Shown in pieces: positions 60,994 to 64,000 of a stretch of DNA of 64,000 nt. Numbering within the stretch: position 1 is the first letter of the stretch; every line of letters begins with the position of its first letter. The translations under genes and the position numbers were made by a program. The notes below the pieces were generated by a model. It was not told where the DNA came from. It made no database searches and saw nothing but the letters and a program-made list of their open reading frames with translations. Source of the stretch: Streptomyces zhihengii (GTDB taxonomy: Bacteria; Actinomycetota; Actinomycetes; Streptomycetales; Streptomycetaceae); NCBI RefSeq assembly GCF_016919245.1, contig NZ_JAFEJA010000001.1:2638001-2702000 (forward strand), in the 5' to 3' direction.

Positions 60994-63012
60994 GTGAGAC
61001 CCACGCATCGCCGTCGCGCCACCGCGACCGGAGCCCTCATCGCGTCGGCAGCCCTGATAGCCGTCGGCTTCCAGACCGGCACCTCCGCCGCGGCCCCCGC
61101 GGCCGCCCCGGCCGCACAGGCGTCCGCGGCCGACCCGGGCGCCCTGCCCAAGAGCCTCACCCCGGCTCAGCGCGCCGAGCTGATCCGCGCGGCGACCGCC
61201 ACCACGGCCGCCACCGCGAAGGAACTGGGCCTGGGCGCCCAGGAGAAGCTCGTCGTCCGCGACGTCACGCAGGACCGCGACGGCACCACGCACACCCGCT
61301 ACGAGCGCACCTACGCCGGGCTGCCGGTCCTCGGCGGCGACCTGGTGGTCGCCGAGACCGCGGCCGGGGCCACCGAGGCGGTCACCAAGGCCAACCGGGC
61401 CCAGCTGAGGGGCATCGCCACCACGGCCGGCGTGGCGGCGGCCACCGCCGAGAAGCAGGCGCTCGGCGCGGCGAAGGCGGAGGGCTCCAAGGCGACGGAG
61501 GCCGAGCGCGCCCCGCGCAAGGTGGTCTGGATGGGCACGGGCAGCCCCACGCTCGCCTACGAGACGGTGGTCGGCGGCCTCCAGCACGACGGCACCCCGA
61601 ACGAGCTGCACGTGGTCACCGACGCGGCCACCGGCGAGAAGCTCTTCGAGTGGCAGGCCGTCCACAACGGCACCGGCAACACCCAGTACAGCGGCACGGT
61701 CACCCTGGGCACGGCCCCGTCCTACTCGCTGACGGACACCACCCGCGGCAACCACAAGACCAACAACCTCAACCGGGGCACGTCGGGCACCGGCACGCTG
61801 TTCTCGGGCTCCGACGACGTCTGGGGCGACGGCACCCCGGGCAACGCGGAGACGGCCGGCGCGGACGCCCACTACGGCGCCGCGCTGACGTGGGACTACT
61901 TCAAGAACGTGCACGGCCGTTCGGGCATCCGGGGCGACGGCGTCGGCGCCTACTCCCGTGTGCACTACGGGAACAACTACGTCAACGCGTTCTGGCAGGA
62001 CAGCTGCTTCTGCATGACGTACGGCGACGGCGCGGGCAACGCGAAGCCGCTGACGTCGATCGACGTCGCCGCCCACGAGATGAGCCACGGCGTCACCTCC
62101 AACACCGCGGGCCTGGTCTACAGCGGTGAGTCCGGCGGCCTGAACGAGGCGACCAGCGACATCTTCGCCGCCGCCGTCGAGTTCCACGCCAACAACAGCT
62201 CGGACGTGGGCGACTACCTGGTCGGCGAGAAGATCGACATCCGGGGCAACGGCACGCCGCTGCGGTACATGGACAAGCCGAGCAAGGACGGCTCGTCGAA
62301 GGACTACTGGTACTCCGGCATCGGCAGCATCGACGTCCACTACTCCTCGGGCCCGGCGAACCACTGGTTCTACCTGCTCTCCGAGGGCAGCGGCGCGAAG
62401 ACGGTCAACGGCGTGAGCTACGACTCGCCCACCTCGGACGGTCTGCCGGTCACCGGCATCGGCCGCGAGAAGGCCGCGCTGATCTGGTACAAGGCGCTGA
62501 CCACCAAGTTCAACTCGACCACCAACTACGCGGCCGCCCGCACCGGCACCCTCGCCGTGGCGACGGAGCTGTACGGCGCGAGCAGCGCCGAGGTGAAGTC
62601 GGTGACCGACGCGTGGGCCGGCATCAACGTCGGCGCCCGCCCCGGCGGCGGCAACCCCGACCCGGGCACGGTCTTCGAGAACGCCGCCGACGTCGCCATC
62701 CCGGACGCCGGCGCCGCGGTGACCTCCACGGTCAACGTGACCGGCCGCACCGGCAACGCCCCGGCCGCGCTGAAGGTCGACGTGGACATCGTCCACACCT
62801 GGCGCGGCGACCTGGTGATCGACCTGGTCGCCCCGGACGGCACCGCCTTCCGCCTGAAGAACTCCAGCAGTTCGGACTCGGCGGACAACGTCCAGGCGCA
62901 GTACACCGTCAACGCCTCCGGCGAGGTGGCCAACGGCGCCTGGAAGCTGCGGGTGCAGGACGTGGCCCGGTACGACACGGGCTACATCAACAGCTGGAAG
63001 CTCACCTTCTGA
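60994..63012 (+). CDS. Secreted M4 (thermolysin-type) neutral metalloprotease with P-domain
   Basis: 672 residues from GTG 60994 with AAGGAG six bases upstream. A signal peptide (RRRATATGALIASAALIAVGF) is followed by a propeptide of FTP/PepSY type (~45-225; HTRYERTYAGLPVLGGDLVV). The M4 catalytic domain has HEMSH (His361, Glu362, His365) and the zinc Glu385 in GGLNEATSD. Then a C-terminal proprotein-convertase P-domain (~550-672; VTGRTGNAPAALKVDVDIVHTWRGDLVIDLVAPDGT). Extracellular protein degradation, needed for nutrients and development. The locus matches a neutral zinc protease of S. coelicolor from memory. Confidence 0.96.
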   Translation: MRPTHRRRATATGALIASAALIAVGFQTGTSAAAPAAAPAAQASAADPGALPKSLTPAQRAELIRAATATTAATAKELGLGAQEKLVVRDVTQDRDGTTHTRYERTYAGLPVLGGDLVVAETAAGATEAVTKANRAQLRGIATTAGVAAATAEKQALGAAKAEGSKATEAERAPRKVVWMGTGSPTLAYETVVGGLQHDGTPNELHVVTDAATGEKLFEWQAVHNGTGNTQYSGTVTLGTAPSYSLTDTTRGNHKTNNLNRGTSGTGTLFSGSDDVWGDGTPGNAETAGADAHYGAALTWDYFKNVHGRSGIRGDGVGAYSRVHYGNNYVNAFWQDSCFCMTYGDGAGNAKPLTSIDVAAHEMSHGVTSNTAGLVYSGESGGLNEATSDIFAAAVEFHANNSSDVGDYLVGEKIDIRGNGTPLRYMDKPSKDGSSKDYWYSGIGSIDVHYSSGPANHWFYLLSEGSGAKTVNGVSYDSPTSDGLPVTGIGREKAALIWYKALTTKFNSTTNYAAARTGTLAVATELYGASSAEVKSVTDAWAGINVGARPGGGNPDPGTVFENAADVAIPDAGAAVTSTVNVTGRTGNAPAALKVDVDIVHTWRGDLVIDLVAPDGTAFRLKNSSSSDSADNVQAQYTVNASGEVANGAWKLRVQDVARYDTGYINSWKLTF

Positions 63013-63142
63013 GCCGGCCCCGCACCGGCTGAGAACCACCGAGCACGGCTGAGCGACACCGACACACCATCGAGGAACCGGCCGCCCGGGGTGCCCCACG
63101 CGCCCCGGGCGGCCGCGCGTCGTGCCGTCGTACAGTGACCGG

Positions 63143-63835
63143 ATGATCAGGGTGCTGCTGGCCGACGACGAGGCACTGATGCGGGCCGGTGTACGGGCGG
63201 TGCTCGGCGCGGATCCCGGGATCGAGGTGGTCGCGGAGGCCGCCGACGGCCGGGAGGCCGTGTCGCTCGCCCTCGCCCACCGGCCGGACGTCGCGCTGCT
63301 GGACGTCCGGATGCCCCGGCTGGACGGCCTCGCGGCGGCCGAGGAACTGCGCCGCGCGGCACCCAGCACCGCCGTCGTGATGCTGACGACGTTCTCCGAG
63401 GACGAGTACATCGAGCGGGCGCTCGGCTGCGGCGCGGCCGGCTTCCTCCTCAAGTCCGGTGATCCGCGCGAACTGATCGCGGGGGTACGGGCGGTGACGG
63501 AGGGCGCCGCCTTCCTCTCGCCGGTGATCGCCCGGCGGGTCATCGACCGCCTCGGCACGGGCCGGCTGACCCGCGGCGCCTCGGCGCTGGCGGCCCTGGA
63601 GCCGCTGACGGGGCGGGAACGGGAGGTGGTGGCACTGGTGGGCGCGGGGCTGTCGAACGCGGAGATCGCCGCCCGGCTGCATGTCGTGGAGAGCACGGTC
63701 AAGGCCCATGTCAGCGCCGTCCTGGGGAGGACCGGGCTGCGCAACCGGGTGCGGCTGGCCGTCCTCGCGTACGAGGCGGGGCTGGTGGAGGAGCCGCCCG
63801 CACCGCCCCCGGCACGATCGTCAACCACGGGTTGA
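63143..63835 (+). CDS. NarL-type response regulator
   Basis: 230 residues from ATG 63143. Receiver: VLLADDEALMRAG, phospho-Asp in DVALLDVRMPRLDG, VVMLTTFSEDEY and FLLKSGDPRELI. LuxR-type helix-turn-helix: LTGREREVVALVGAGLSNAEIAARLHVVESTVKAHVSAVLGR. No histidine kinase lies next to it within the window; one could be beyond other genes. A possible -10 (TACAGT, 63131-63136) sits six bases before the ATG, which would give an almost leaderless mRNA. Its C-terminal codons overlap the first operator-like palindrome of the next gene. Confidence 0.93.
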   Translation: MIRVLLADDEALMRAGVRAVLGADPGIEVVAEAADGREAVSLALAHRPDVALLDVRMPRLDGLAAAEELRRAAPSTAVVMLTTFSEDEYIERALGCGAAGFLLKSGDPRELIAGVRAVTEGAAFLSPVIARRVIDRLGTGRLTRGASALAALEPLTGREREVVALVGAGLSNAEIAARLHVVESTVKAHVSAVLGRTGLRNRVRLAVLAYEAGLVEEPPAPPPARSSTTG

Positions 63836-63867
63836 CGATCCGGGGAGCGTCAACCTAGGGTTGTCGC
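63816..63867. promoter_or_regulatory. Two operator-like palindromes and promoter before the last gene
   Basis: Site 1 (63816-63840) is a perfect inverted repeat of GATCGTCAACC with a 3-bp centre. Site 2 (63847-63867) is a near-copy, GCGTCAACC-TAG-GGTTGTCGC, with one mismatch. Centres are about 29 bp apart. They overlap TTGACG (63832-63837) and TAGGGT (63856-63861), 18 bp apart, the predicted promoter. Transcription would begin at or just before the ATG (63868). Confidence 0.65.
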
Positions 63868-64000
63868 ATGACGGACACCGATCCCGTGCGTCTCACGCAC
63901 CCCGTGCGGCTCGACGATCTGATCGAAGCCATCAAGAAGGCCCACTCCCAGCCCCTCGACCAGCTCTCCGACGCGGTCATCGCGGCGGACCACCTCGGCG
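63868..64000 (+). CDS. Probable Clp-N-domain-like protein, 3' end outside window
   Basis: The first 44 residues are visible: MTDTDPVRLTHPVRLDDLIEAIKKA followed by HSQPLDQLSDAVIAADHLG. The pattern resembles Streptomyces proteins with a Clp ATPase N-terminal (repeat) domain linked to a helix-turn-helix-like segment, but the frame runs off the window, so the assignment is tentative. The predicted promoter ends six bases before the ATG, so the message is probably leaderless. Two palindromes overlap that promoter. Confidence 0.5.
   Translation, partial: MTDTDPVRLTHPVRLDDLIEAIKKAHSQPLDQLSDAVIAADHLG

Overview
The window is high-GC actinobacterial DNA with strong G/C bias at third codon positions, frequent GTG starts and rare TTA (bldA-type) codons. 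Gene content and order (ggdef/ligA, mnmA-amidase-cysteine desulfurase, oligopeptide ABC operon, gcvT-gcvH-glyA-sdaA, ADP-ribosyltransferase, glgX, M4 protease) match a chromosomal core stretch of Streptomyces. From memory it corresponds to roughly SCO5445-SCO5495 of S. coelicolor, read in descending order. No tRNA, rRNA, insertion sequence, prophage or CRISPR array was seen.

Layout. 1-6.2 kb (minus strand): a membrane GGDEF protein (rmdB-like, cut by the window edge), NAD+-dependent DNA ligase, a MetE-like protein, a short-chain dehydrogenase and a LOG-family protein. 6.6-12.6 kb is accessory: a TTA-containing alpha/beta hydrolase, then a three-gene cassette of formylglycine-generating enzyme plus two exported sulfatases. 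13.4-22.2 kb: mnmA, an exported amidase and a cysteine desulfurase, with about 5.7 kb of accessory genes between the last two. These are a small secreted protein, a RiPP-type precursor with a radical SAM/SPASM maturase and a third coupled gene, a MerR regulator fused to DNA sliding-clamp domains, and an XRE/DUF397 pair.

22.4-34 kb: small membrane proteins, a FabR-like TetR regulator, a thioesterase, a TRIC-type channel, a five-gene oligopeptide ABC operon and two SseB-family proteins. 34-40.3 kb: a tandem repeat block, a P-loop protein, then a tandem glycine riboswitch leading gcvT, gcvH, glyA and sdaA. Together these turn excess glycine into serine and pyruvate.

40.3-47.8 kb: a lytic polysaccharide monooxygenase with a perfect CebR-type operator, two calcium-binding proteins, a secreted pierisin/ScARP-type DNA ADP-ribosyltransferase, an anti-sigma-type ATPase, an enoyl-CoA hydratase and two neighbouring L,D-transpeptidases. 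48-64 kb: glgX, a PadR regulator module, a second tandem repeat block, a two-component system coupled to an ABC exporter, a heterodimeric ABC exporter, a secreted M4 metalloprotease, a NarL-type response regulator and the start of a probable Clp-N-domain gene behind two operator-like palindromes.

The strongest candidate for an under-described system is the 16.4-18.7 kb peptide cluster. Its precursor carries six three-residue aromatic units suited to multiple cyclophane formation. Other unusual items are the MerR/sliding-clamp fusion, the sulfatase with a C-terminal beta-sandwich extension, and related long intergenic repeats at two loci.
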